The translations under genes were made by a program, and so were the position numbers. DNA of 27,500 bases from positions 1 through 27,500 of the forward strand of contig JADJLN010000017.1 in NCBI GenBank assembly GCA_016710115.1, in the 5' to 3' direction. A model generated the notes under the pieces. That model searched no databases, was not told where the DNA came from, and saw nothing but the letters and a program-made list of their open reading frames with translations. Positions 1-9,072 of the stretch are shown piece by piece. The first letter of the stretch is position 1. Every line of letters starts with the position of its first letter. Source of the stretch: Saprospiraceae bacterium (GTDB lineage Bacteria; Bacteroidota; Bacteroidia; Chitinophagales; Saprospiraceae).

Positions 1-893
1 GAATATTTTCGAATGAAAGAAAACTTGATTCGGATATATTATGCAAATGCGATCCTTCGATTCAAGAACAGAATTTTCTATGCAAATCGAAATGAACGAA
101 ATGGCAGATTGGATTCCAATCTTTCCGGGATGCCCTCAATTCTTCTGAAGCACTTCAGTCTTGACGGGGAGTCTCTTGGTTCTCTTGATCTGTCTAACTC
201 TCAATTCACACTACTTGTAAAATTGCCTGAATCCAGGTAATTACAATTTTATTTTTGATTCCTCAACTTTTGTAACGACGTGTATTCAATCAATCAGTAC
301 CAATTTTTATGATGAAAATAGTCCCTTGTATCAATACTATATTTATTCTGAATATCATACTAATCATAAACTGAAATATAATACATATATGTGCGCCACC
401 GGGATGGAAATTGGGTATCAAAGTAACCCGAATAATCCAATGATTACAGGGGATGTAGCCCATTTTTGTGAACTTGCAAAACGTGGAATTTTGTATGAGT
501 TCATCAGGGACACACTGGGCATGAAACCGGGTGTCTCAGGTAGGAAGGAAGCCAAGCAATTAGCGTTCCGTATACTCTTTGCCAAGCGTACTGATCGATC
601 CAGTCAGAAAGTAATCCTCCGGACAATATTCCCTAATTTAATCAGTTCGTTGTGACAGGTACAAGCGTCAGTTTGGTAATTCTGAATTTCCAGTCGCCTT
701 GCAGCGGGAAGAATCCAGAATCTTTATCGACGGGATACTAAAAAAACTTATTGATGCAGGTTTAGATGTCTTGACAAAACATGATAGCGTATTGTTTAAG
801 GAATCGGATCGTGTATATGTGGAACATATAGTCCGAAGTGTTCTGGATCATGAACTGTCCGCTTATCAACTTTCATACGATCCGCTGGTGTAA
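1..893 (+). pseudogene. Frameshifted polymerase-palm-like protein (left end open)
   Basis: Three consecutive reading frames (frame 1 to about 235, frame 2 to about 650, frame 3 to 893) join into one coherent protein of about 295 residues. No stop lies upstream in frame, so the gene may begin before the window. The first part has an NGRLDSNLSGMP stretch followed by SLDLSNSQFTLL. The last part has LTKHDSVLF just before the C-terminus. That order resembles motif A (D-x-S-x-x) and motif C (HD) of family A DNA polymerases, and it recalls a conserved Bacteroidota phage/plasmid family with 'NGRLHT ... DLKNSQP ... KHDS'. I infer a polymerase-like or replication-associated accessory protein. The family assignment is from memory and function is uncertain. 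The two shifts could be read errors or real decay. The ORF ends about 110 bp before the next gene. Confidence 0.45.
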
Positions 894-1004
894 GTGCTGG
901 GAATCCTAAACAGAAGTCGAACCACGCATAATCTTTCTCCCACTACACGTAATCCAATCCGGAAAACACCGAACGTTCAATACTTATAGTAAAGGAGACC
1001 CACC

Positions 1005-1238
1005 ATGTCAAATGACCCAATTTTCGAAGAATTTCATTCTTTGATCCAACGCGCGGATTCCATTGGTCGCGTCGCGGTGGAGACGATCGGATTTATTACA
1101 CCTGAGGAACTTGATACTTTTCTTAACGGGCGTGATTTCAAGACATTGATGAGGGAAGTTGTGCTGAAAGATTGGATGGCGAAATACGGTTCGATGTACC
1201 GGATATTGAGGTTGACTTCCCCGGAATTGATAGATTAG
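1005..1238 (+). CDS. Small hypothetical protein
   Basis: A 77-residue ORF starts at ATG 1005 behind one of the few good Shine-Dalgarno sites in the window (AAAGGAG at 991-997, 7 bases upstream), which fixes the start. It is charged, probably soluble, has no signal peptide and shows no motif I recognise. The frame may shift near 1165-1175: the +2 frame then continues as a charged stretch (DGEIRFDVPDIEVDFPGIDR) up to about 1300, so the true protein could be longer with a different C-terminus. It is followed by the T9SS gene at 1383. Confidence 0.5.
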   Translation: MSNDPIFEEFHSLIQRADSIGRVAVETIGFITPEELDTFLNGRDFKTLMREVVLKDWMAKYGSMYRILRLTSPELID

Positions 1239-1382
1239 ATCGTTCCGGTGTATCCGTATTGAGGGTTTCATCCGTTTGCTGTATCTTTCGAGACAATGGT
1301 GGACGGATTGATATAACTCTGATCGATGTGTATATCCTCGTTCCGTCAATATTCGAGTTATTGCAAACATATAAGTTTGGCT

Positions 1383-3256
1383 ATGAAATACTTCGTTTCA
1401 TTTATAGTCTTAATGTTTCTAACTGCTACCATCTTACACGGACAAGTCATATTGCAAAATCAGAATCACTTCGGTGGTAGCGAATGGGATGGAGTAGCAG
1501 ACTACTTTCACAAAGGGATGTATTCTTACATCGTGTCACCCACCTATAGTTCGGATTTTGATGTTGAAGAGAATGCTCAACCTGTATCTTTTTTTGTATT
1601 TGAATTGGACTCAGCCTTAAATTTGAACTCGAAATTGGAATTAGTTCCCAGCGTAGGTTGGAGTAAAGATTTGGTTTGGGTGCCTTATGGGAATACATGT
1701 AATGATGATGCTTGCTATTTTATTATACAAGATTATGCTCTTCCAACCTCATTCTACCTGTTTAGATATGACATTCCCTTAAATGGGAATGTTAGCTATA
1801 TTCATCTAAATGACTCTTGGGATAACCAAATAGGTCGAATACAATTTTTACAAGTAAAAAATGAATACATTGAAGTTTGGGGGAGAGCAGAAGACGCCTC
1901 AACACGTATATTTCGATATGACACAAACAACCTCAGTCTGCTGGATTCATTTACGCTGGAAAATACAGAATTCAATTACAAAATTTCTTGGGACTACAGT
2001 GTAATTGCCAATGGGGATACATCGATAACCCTACGGTCAAATTGGGTGCAAAGCCCATCTCCAATAATATACGAGTTAAAGTATGAGAAGTTTGTTGGAA
2101 AAATGTCAATAGATAGCAAAGTATTGGAACCCGACAGGAGCATTTCACTTACAGCTTTAAAGCAATTTCACAATGACTATTACGTATGGGGGTATGTTCA
2201 TCATATGGACTCTACGGGGACGGATTACTTTAATGCCGACGCTATTATATTGAAGTATAACAGTAATTTCGATAAACTTTCGGAATTGGTGTTGTCAGGT
2301 TCGCAGTTTGAATCAATTTGGGATATTGAGATTGATGATTCACGAATTGTATTTTGCGGCACGTCATTTTCTGATGACGGAGACTTTTATGAAAACGATT
2401 TGAGCAACAAAGACTTTTTTATAGGGATTACTGATACAGCACTGAAGTTTATTGAGATGGACTATATTGGCGGAGCAGATTTGGAGATTGGTGGCAAGTT
2501 GGATATGTCAAAAAGTCTGTCCGTATGCTTTCAATCCGATAATTCAAATAGCTCTGAAATAGTTCCAGTTACCTATGGTGATCGAGATGTCTATGTTCAA
2601 CCGTATCCTTTAACAAGGATTGCATTGACTCGTATTACATTTATGATAGTTCCTACGTATGTTCTGGTGACACTGTTATGTTTAGTGGGAATTACATTCA
2701 TTCGGATACCACGTTGTTGACATCTGCGTTAGGTGTATATTGCGACACTTTAATAGAAACTGAATTCATTGTTCTCGATTCTCTGATGGTCTTCATTGAT
2801 TCTCTTTGCCATTCGACTGGCACGGATGGATATATTGGAATTCATCCAAGTGGTGGACTTCCTCCATATCAATATCAATGGTCAAACGGCGTGATGGATT
2901 CGAATTATATTGATAATCTTTCACCGGGAATATATACAGTTACAATTACCGATTCAAATAATTGTTCGAGGGTAATGGACATATCGTGTGATATTGCAAC
3001 AGAGTTATCTCAATGAGTATAGTGCCAATCGGATGCATTGCCGGATAGAAGGACGGAGAATCATTATTGATGATGGCGTGAATTATTTGAATTCCAAATT
3101 ATATATCTACACAAGTGCAGGCATTCCTATTGCTACGTATAGATTGGATGCCAAAAGTACTTCTATCAACATTGAGTCCTATCCTTCAGGTATCTATTTT
3201 GCAGAGTATGTTAATTTTGAAGGAGTCACGGTTATTGCAAAGTGTATATCCCATGA
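1383..3256 (+). CDS. T9SS-exported protein with SprB repeat (frameshifted)
   Basis: The ATG at 1383 begins a classical signal peptide (MKYFVSFIVLMFLTATILHG), preferred over the longer in-frame extension. About 410 residues of an unrecognised extracellular region follow, probably beta-rich. A shift near 2620-2640 leads into an SGDTVMFSGNYI segment and then an SprB-type repeat (GGLPPYQYQWSNG ... LSPGIYTVTITD, about 2845-2960). A second shift near 2990-3010 leads to a type IX C-terminal sorting domain (KLYIYTSAGIPIATYRLD ... YPSGIYFAEY). The frame then runs past the expected end. Restoring one A in the run at 3239-3241 gives VIAKVYIP and a TGA at 3254-3256, a typical CTD end, so I place the stop there. 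It is likely surface-attached or released through the T9SS. It has no obvious operon partner. Confidence 0.8.
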
Positions 3257-4197
3257 CCAAACTTGCCACTCTCTCCCGCTGGGAGTCCAATTAGTTGTCC
3301 AGTACACGGAATTGGAGGGATAGAGAGGCAGTCAGGGACTTGTCTTTCGCTCACGGCTTAAGGAATTCGAAGCTCTGCTTGACTGTGCTGACTTCAGAAC
3401 GGTTCGTGTAGGATAGACCAACTTTATAGGATGTTGATGTGCTGGACTTCGTGATGTCGCAATCATACAAAGTGTTGTTTGTTTTCTATTGCCCGATGTT
3501 TGGCTTTTGATACAGTAGTATTCTGTATGCGTAAGCCCCAGCCAACGCCACTCGTCTGACCACCTCTCGGAGCCGTCCTTTTCAATGCACGACTCTGTCC
3601 GTGTATGAACAGGCGGTCAATTTGATTTTGTCGCCTACAAGACAGTTGTTTTGCTTGTTCATTCCATTCGGGTTAACTTTACCATACTTAGATCAGTCAT
3701 GAAGCGGATTGTACTCTTCCCTGCTATTATACTCATTGGCACTGTCCTACTCACATATAGGACACGCCAAGCCGGCACATGAATGTATTCCGACTATTGG
3801 TATTTGGAGCGGAGTGAATGCTCGGGATGTACGTCTGTTCAATGAGGTTAGGGTACAGTAAGAATATTAGGCTCCGGTAAGTTGGTACGAAAATTGAGTA
3901 GTGTGAGTTTGATCTGACTTAAAATTTTAGCTTCTTGCAAGTACAATTCGTGCAACATTAATAACCTTAATAAAGAAGTACAAATTCCTTATCGTCATTA
4001 CCACATTGTGCACCGATGCCTATGGACTCCGCTCCCTAATTCTGATAAGCATATAGCCGAATACCAATCTTTCTCAAAAAATTCAAAAATTCCTTTTTTG
4101 AAGGACGCTGGTTCGGTTAGTGCAGGTACTCGGGGTGTAGATGACCTGCTAATAGCTGAACGCAGCGATGTGTTGATAACGTAGTTGGATAGGGACT
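3257..4197 (+). other. Long stretch without a convincing gene
   Basis: I see no intact gene, tRNA or clear terminator here. The only suggestive items are a short signal-like ORF at 3699 (listed separately) and a region around 3985-4190 open on both strands (minus ORF 3998-4204, plus frame about 4000-4185). Neither has a motif I recognise. The stretch may include the decayed 5' part of the repeat gene that begins at 4201. Confidence 0.4.
3699..3782 (+). pseudogene. Possible detached signal peptide of the repeat protein
   Basis: A 27-residue ORF (starts MKRIVLFPAIILIGTVLL) has the n-region and hydrophobic core of a signal peptide and then stops at TGA 3780-3782. Its position upstream of a T9SS repeat gene that lacks its own start suggests it could be that gene's original N-terminus. 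About 400 bases of unreadable sequence lie between, so the link is inference. Confidence 0.3.
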
Positions 4198-4200
4198 GAC

Positions 4201-5456
4201 TCAACCGAATATACCTATGATGCTGAAAATAACCTAACTCTCGAACTACATAAAATCTGGACAGGATGGTACTGGAAAAATGATTTTCAAGATATCATCA
4301 AGTTCGATGGGAAAGGGAACGAAATATCTAAAACGACTCAAAATTGGGATGGGTTTGCGTGGGTTAATTACCAACGACGTATTTATGAGTATGATATTAA
4401 TAGTTATAATACGTTGTATGTGTCCCAAGACTGGGATGGGTCTGATTGGGAGAATACTTTACAAATAATATCTGAATACGACTCAAATAATTTAATTTAT
4501 ACCTTCTATTTGCAAAAATGGGTTGGAACCAAGTGGGAGAATTTGTATCAGCAGATTTTGGGGATATAATTTGGAAAGCAACAAAATTCTGGAGCTGAAT
4601 CAGGATTGGATTGATGGTAGCTGGTTAAATGATTATCAAATCAAACTGGAATATGATATAAATGGAAACAGATCAAATATTTACGACAGAATTGGGAAGT
4701 ATTTTGAATGGGTAAACAGTATTCTCCAGATTTATGAGTATGATACAAGTCATAATGAAATATTCAGGGTAGGACAGATATGGGATGGAGTTGGTTGGGA
4801 ATTCCTATCTCAAGATATTCTTGAATATGACGTAAACGATAATCTTATAATTGAAACAAGACAGGACTGGAATGATTCTATTTGGATAAATAATTATCAA
4901 AGCATATTCGAATATGATGTAAGTGAGAATCAAATCTCAACCTTGGAACAAGTTTGGGCAGATAGTCTTTGGGTGAATTCCCTATATCATATATTTGAAT
5001 TTGATGGTGATGGGAATAAAACATCATCTCTTAGACGCGAATGGATTGATAAGGATTGGATTGATGTATCGGTGTCAAAATATAAATATGATGAAAACAA
5101 TAATTTGATATTTCAATCTTTTGAGAGATTTATTAAACCCTTTGTTGGTCAAAGAAGAACTTTCTACTATTACAAATCTTCAACCAGTATCTCCCTGCCA
5201 TTATCTTTTAGAATTCCCATTCCAAGTTTTCCTAACTGGGTAAGGAGTTTGTCTTGGTCGACTTCGGTGATAATCTTATTCGTGAGGGCAAGTTGAATCT
5301 ATATAGCACCATCGGCAGACTGGAGATTACCAGAAATATCCAGATGAATGATAAAGAAATATCCATTGATGTAAGTGGCTTGTCGTCCGAGCATATTTGT
5401 TGGAAGTCAGGGATGGAAATAAATCGTCGACTCAAACAATCATTGTTGCTCACTGA
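4201..5456 (+). CDS. T9SS-exported YD-like repeat protein (frameshifted, 5' end unclear)
   Basis: The open frame follows a TAA at 4177-4179 and begins STEYTYDAENNL. It continues as ten tandem 29-residue units (4258-5128), each with two tryptophans and an (E/K)(Y/F)D centre. A shift at about 4558 (G run) moves the reading from frame 1 to frame 2. Another near 5230-5260 leads into a type IX sorting domain (REGKLNLYSTIGRLEITRN ... DVSGLSS). There the frame again misses its end. Adding one G at about 5392 gives GAYLLEVRDGNKSS ... and a TGA at 5454-5456, the usual CTD finish. No start codon or signal peptide lies directly upstream; the best candidate is at 3699. Probably a cell-surface or secreted repeat protein of unknown binding role. 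Confidence 0.72.
4258..5128 (+). repeat. Ten tandem 87-bp (29-residue) protein repeats
   Basis: Units begin at a conserved Trp and follow the pattern W-x-x-x-x-W-x-N-(8)-Y-D-x-x-x-N. An example unit starts WNDSIWINNYQSIFEYD. The first unit's Trp codon is at 4258 and the tenth's is at 5042. That distance is 784 bases, or nine times 87 plus one, which matches a single inserted base in the G run near 4558-4563. The units are diverged in DNA sequence, so this is an old protein repeat rather than a fresh tandem duplication. Confidence 0.8.
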
Positions 5457-5587
5457 AGATATACCTCAAGGGCAAGTCGTTCAGATCACCCGGGTATTAG
5501 GTCAAGACTTATCAATATCAAAACTTTGATCGGGTCGCAGCAGGGCATATCTTTCCCGGATTCCCCGATCCATATCTTTGCCGTGCA

Positions 5588-5752
5588 ATGACCCGTGAAC
5601 GGTCAATAGTGCACTACAGCAAATGCGATATGGCAGCAGAATCAAACGTCGGCATGACTCAGGATAAGCTAAACAGACTGGCTTGGGAGGTATGCTCCTC
5701 TTCTTATGGTGGGAATTGGTTCATACAATATTCTTTGGTAACTCATCATTAG
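5588..5752 (+). CDS. Mini-ORF upstream of DUF91 gene (related to 6687)
   Basis: A 54-residue ORF from ATG 5588 contains MAAESNVGMTQDKLNRLA. A second short ORF at 6687 contains MAAEQSGGVTQDRVNRAA after a similar MTxxR lead. The two are clearly related at the protein level and flank the DUF91 gene. I do not recognise the family. They could be remnants of a longer gene or a small repeated coding element. Confidence 0.4.
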   Translation: MTRERSIVHYSKCDMAAESNVGMTQDKLNRLAWEVCSSSYGGNWFIQYSLVTHH

Positions 5753-5799
5753 TTGAGTTACCCGAAAAACCGATAGGGTACATTGATTAATTTCAAGAG

Positions 5800-6573
5800 A
5801 TGAAACAGTATAGAAGGATCATGCTCTCGGAACACGAAGCATGTACGCACAAGAATGTTACGACGGTAATTTCATAGGTGGTGACTTCGACATCAGGTTG
5901 GATTTGACAAACCATTTACCTGACAATTGGCGCACTTTAACAAGGAGTTCATTCCGGGTGGATAAAACTTAACCCTGCTAAAAGTAAAGTCGCTGCCGGG
6001 CTGGCTTGTGGTATGCTGTGGTGAGCGATCTGCTATGAGTCAGGAGTTACAAAATTCTTCCGGCTCGGGTGGGACAGTTAGTGATATCACCAAATATGCA
6101 GAAGAGATAGAGAGTCTGATCGGTGGGAGAAAACCACCGACCATCATTTCTACGGATTCTACGGTGGAAGACCCCTCCGAGTTTGCACTCGAAAAGCATT
6201 TGGAAGAGTTTCTGGTTAAAACTGGAAACAGACCGAGTTAGGCAGAGAGTATAATATCTATGAGGTCGATGGAGAAATTGTTGGACAGCAGTTTCCAAGT
6301 GACACTGGGCCTATTGACATTTTGGCAATTAGTAAGGACGGGAAAACTCTCCTTGTGGTCGAATTGAAAAAGGGACGGGTCAGTGATAATGTGGTGGGAC
6401 AGATACAACGGTACATGGGCTATATAAAAGATGAACTCGCCGAAGCGGGACAGGAAGTGAAGGGAGTCATAATCGGGTTAGATGACGACATCCGTATAAG
6501 AAGGGCATTGTCTGTGACGACCAACATCGAGTTCTATCGATATAAGGTCAGCTTTAAGCTGTTCAAAGGTTGA
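5800..6573 (+). pseudogene. DUF91/NucS-like nuclease gene, frameshifted and internally deleted
   Basis: ATG 5800 (MKQYRRIML) starts a protein whose pieces match, from memory, a Bacteroidota family with a C-terminal DUF91 (NucS-like) nuclease domain. After a shift near 5840, the N-terminal part reads MYAQECYDGNFIGGDFDIRL and continues to KSKVAAGLACGMLW (ends about 6021). The next recognisable block is RSAMSQELQNSSGSGGTVSD (from about 6026). The family normally has roughly 60 residues between these blocks, so about 170-180 bp appear missing. The nuclease part carries ALEKHLEEFLV, a shift at the A run near 6226, GPIDILAISKDGKTLLVVEL with ELKKGR (PD-(D/E)xK-like D and ExK), and a DDDIRIRRALSV tail ending at TGA 6571-6573. 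NucS/DUF91 proteins cleave branched or mismatched DNA. This copy is probably inactive unless the gap is an assembly artefact. Confidence 0.72.
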
Positions 6574-6686
6574 CTCATCATTCCAAGGTTGATTACTGCC
6601 CTTCACACACAATCAGCCATACCCGTTCGGCTAACGCCTGAGCTGAACCACATTGTATTGATCCAGTCCCCAAACCTCCGTATCTT

Positions 6687-6764
6687 ATGACCCACAACAG
6701 ATATGAGATGGCAGCAGAGCAGAGCGGAGGCGTCACCCAAGACAGGGTCAACCGAGCGGCGTGA
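6687..6764 (+). CDS. Second mini-ORF, related to 5588
   Basis: A 25-residue ORF (MTHNRYEMAAEQSGGVTQDR, then VNRAA and stop) lies downstream of the DUF91 gene. It matches the core of the mini-ORF at 5588. The upstream DNA also shows short similarity (GATCCA before the ORF, ATGACCC at the start). Probably a truncated copy of the same unknown coding element. Confidence 0.35.
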   Translation: MTHNRYEMAAEQSGGVTQDRVNRAA

Positions 6765-7010
6765 AGAACGGTACTGACAAATTTTGTCCGTTGTTCATTA
6801 TGTGTCCGGTGTTGTGCTTTTGTGTTGTCGAATCAGTGACGCACGAATCAAGGGTAGCACAGTTAAAACAAGTAATTATAGATTATTTACACCTGTGCCT
6901 TATCGTAATTCCCATAACGAATTCTTCTCAGTTATTCACATACTTACTTACGCAATAAAATACCATCTATTATTTCAATCCTTTCAGATACAGCTATTAG
7001 CCGAAATGTT
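6765..7010. other. Convergent intergenic region, nothing recognised
   Basis: This lies between the 3' ends of plus-strand sequence and the minus-strand SH3b gene. Several overlapping open frames exist, but their composition looks non-coding, and I see no clear terminator hairpin. Confidence 0.35.
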
Positions 7011-7772
7011 TCATTTATTAAATTCTGCTTCAGAAATACCACTTGATTTGAATGTTTCACCTTTTGCCTCTATCTCACTAACATCTAAGAAAACTTCAAA
7101 TGATGGGACATCCCAGTTTTCATAAACCATATTTCCTACTATTGTATTTGGATTTTTTACAAAATTAAAATCCATAATGTCAACACTTTTTTCATATAAA
7201 GGACTCTTAATAAATTTGACATAACACTGATCATCAATTATTTTTTGTCGATAATCTTTTCCATAGGCTATTTTTAGATAATATCGTCCTTGTGGAATAT
7301 TTAACATTCGGTATGTTTCACTACTACGGACATAGATAATTCTAATACACTCATCAATGCCATTTTCATCTTTCATTAGTTTGACAACAACGTCTGCATT
7401 TGAACCGACACTAACTTTCAGATAGTTATCTATATTGTAATCATATTTTGAGGTAATATTTTCACATTCTGGAGATGTTCCAGATTTATAATTAGTTTCA
7501 TCCCAGCCAACGTAGGGGTCAACTTTTAAGTATTTGTATACAACATATCCTTTTAATTCCCGAACCTGAATATACCACCAACCACTTTCATTTTTCTCCA
7601 GCAGCATTACAACGTCATCCTTTGAAATTGTTCCGACAATATTGTAATCAGTGCCTTCACCACTTCTTACATTTAAAGTCTGTGTATTGACAATATATTG
7701 CTCTTTTGATTGTGCTGATATTATTGAAAACAATATGAGCATAAAATAAAATAATGAGAATAGCTTTTTCAT
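7011..7772 (-). CDS. Secreted SH3b-domain protein
   Basis: I start at the ATG ending at 7772, which gives MKKLFSLFYFMLILFSIISA, a clear signal peptide; a longer in-frame extension to 7853 overlaps the upstream gene. The protein is about 253 residues. Residues about 25-80 form a bacterial SH3 (SH3b) domain: TLNVRSGEGTDYNIVGTISK, then WWYIQV and GYVVYKYL. SH3b domains often bind peptidoglycan or peptides in the periplasm. The remaining 170 residues are unrecognised and look beta-rich. It is tightly coupled to the preceding small membrane gene, whose stop codon lies one base before this start. The gene is noticeably AT-rich. Uninterrupted frame. Confidence 0.8.
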   Translation of the reverse strand: MKKLFSLFYFMLILFSIISAQSKEQYIVNTQTLNVRSGEGTDYNIVGTISKDDVVMLLEKNESGWWYIQVRELKGYVVYKYLKVDPYVGWDETNYKSGTSPECENITSKYDYNIDNYLKVSVGSNADVVVKLMKDENGIDECIRIIYVRSSETYRMLNIPQGRYYLKIAYGKDYRQKIIDDQCYVKFIKSPLYEKSVDIMDFNFVKNPNTIVGNMVYENWDVPSFEVFLDVSEIEAKGETFKSSGISEAEFNK

Positions 7773-7773
7773 A

Positions 7774-7971
7774 TTAGTTATTTTTAAAGTCCAGTTCACC
7801 CGAAGGGGGTCTTTCCTGTTTACCTTGTTCGAATTGGTCATCCGATTTTTCAATTCCAGTAGTCATTTTTCTATTTGTACTATATAAATAGACAAGCAGA
7901 ATTATTATTGATATAAACAAGTAAATATAACCTACATCATATTTTGATATAGTGATATTCTGTTTGCTCAT
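7774..7971 (-). CDS. Small single-pass membrane protein
   Basis: A 65-residue protein with one transmembrane helix (VGYIYLFISIIILLVYLY, about residues 13-30) and a charged C-terminal tail rich in Lys, Glu and Asp. It sits between the J-domain gene and the SH3b gene on the same strand, one base from the latter's start, so the two are probably translated together. No family recognised. Confidence 0.6.
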   Translation of the reverse strand: MSKQNITISKYDVGYIYLFISIIILLVYLYSTNRKMTTGIEKSDDQFEQGKQERPPSGELDFKNN

Positions 7972-8034
7972 ATTTTGTCTTCCATTCCATGTAGAGTGAG
8001 TAGTGTTTTCCGGATTTTGTCTTTTTTATTCTGG

Positions 8035-8276
8035 TCAGGTATATCTGATTTTTTGAAAATTTATATACTGAATATACTCAAAATTATAAATAGCCCTTTT
8101 GTTAGAATCAGATAGTATTTCATAAGCAGCCACAATCACCTTAAATGCCTCCTCTGATGTTTTAGACCCGCCATTCTTGTCAGGATGGTATATTGCCACA
8201 AGTTTCCGAAACTGATTTTTATCTCAGATTCCGAGGCATTATGGGATAGGTTTAATATTTTATAATAGTCTGTCAC
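8035..8276 (-). CDS. Small J-domain (DnaJ-like) protein, one-base frameshift
   Basis: On the minus strand the codons from 8276 read VTDYYKILNLSHNASESEIK. After restoring one base in the T run at about 8214-8219 they continue as NQFRKLVAIYHPDKNGG. The protein carries on through AAYEILSDSNKRAIY to a TGA at 8035-8037. The HPD signature (codons at 8179-8187) and the helix II-III layout identify a J-domain, the part of DnaJ that stimulates Hsp70 ATPase. The domain makes up nearly the whole predicted 80-residue protein, with no zinc finger or C-terminal substrate domain. The start is uncertain: GTG 8276 is the best candidate and no in-frame ATG is visible upstream. It is the second gene of the minus-strand cassette. 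Confidence 0.75.
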
Positions 8277-8338
8277 TTTATGATGTATCGCGTGTAAATG
8301 TGGTATGCAAAGTTTAGCTTTGAATTATACTACATAAA

Positions 8339-8722
8339 TTAATTAAAGTATAGTGTTCCTTTTTGGTATCCATAATTACTTATTACTTTAAGAATAGCAT
8401 CCTCGTAAGTTGCATATTCATAACAATACCTTGTCTCTATATAATACTTTGTTCCTTCTAATTTATAAATATTGCTTCCTTTACGTGATATTTCTACTTT
8501 ATATGATCCTTCATCAATTCTTGTAGGGACAAGTATTAGTTCAGCTTCTACTAAGTCTCTCCCAGATGTCAAAATTTTCACCCCGTTATCTGGTTCAATA
8601 GCACTATAAAAATTAGCAACATCACATTTATTTTCTGATATTTCGGCTTTTCTGGGGTGCTTGAATGAAGTCGAAATAAGTAATACTATAAAAATTAAAA
8701 AGAATAAATTAAAATATTTCAT
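8339..8722 (-). CDS. Small secreted protein, unknown function
   Basis: A 127-residue protein starts at the ATG ending at 8722 with a signal peptide (MKYFNLFFLIFIVLLISTS) and no lipobox cysteine. The mature part is about 100 residues with no motif I recognise; two or three cysteines could pair. It is the first gene of an AT-rich minus-strand cluster and lies 62 bases upstream of the J-domain gene. Its start faces the divergent hsdM gene about 350 bases away. Confidence 0.6.
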   Translation of the reverse strand: MKYFNLFFLIFIVLLISTSFKHPRKAEISENKCDVANFYSAIEPDNGVKILTSGRDLVEAELILVPTRIDEGSYKVEISRKGSNIYKLEGTKYYIETRYCYEYATYEDAILKVISNYGYQKGTLYFN

Positions 8723-8844
8723 ACTTCAATGCTTTAGTTCCTATAGCCTTAAGCTAAATACTTCAGGTGCATATCCCACAGGCACATTGTTCTCTCTCCT
8801 TAAAGATACGCAGTAACATATTCATATCCAACACTTCGGATTCA

Positions 8845-9070
8845 TTACTCACACTTTCTAATTAAGCATTGATTCTTGCATCTCCTAAGGGCATCCAATA
8901 CCAGCGAGTATGGCACACCTGTTTCACCGTTGTGTCTGGCATAACCGGGCTTCAATCCCTGTAAGGCAAGACCGGGTGCCCCTAACACCCATAATATCCA
9001 ACCACCACCCCGAACCCACTCATCTGGTTTGATACGACTAAGGTAAGTATCTTTCGGGACAAATCCGCCC
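8845..9070 (-). other. Possible minus-strand coding remnant upstream of hsdM
   Basis: The minus frame reads without stops from inside hsdM down to 8845. Its part outside hsdM (RIKPDEWVRGGGWILWVL, then LKPGYARHNGETGVPYSLVL) has a protein-like composition. No start codon is visible outside hsdM and no family is recognised. It may be a gene fragment cut off when the R-M operon arrived, or chance. Otherwise the 8723-9072 gap holds nothing I can name; it must contain the divergent promoters. Confidence 0.25.
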
Positions 9071-9072
9071 AA

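Noticed and set aside
1008..1370. Long minus-strand ORF opposite the hypothetical gene at 1005
   Set aside because: The plus-strand gene has a clear Shine-Dalgarno and start; the antisense frame has none and no motif.
3998..4204. Minus-strand ORF of 68 codons
   Set aside because: Its composition is only weakly protein-like, and the plus strand is open over much of the same stretch. No motif, signal or start site supports either reading.
5254..5529. Separate gene for the sorting domain at 5254
   Set aside because: It begins inside a type IX C-terminal domain with no start context; it is the shifted end of the repeat protein, and the true stop is better placed at 5454-5456 after one restored base.
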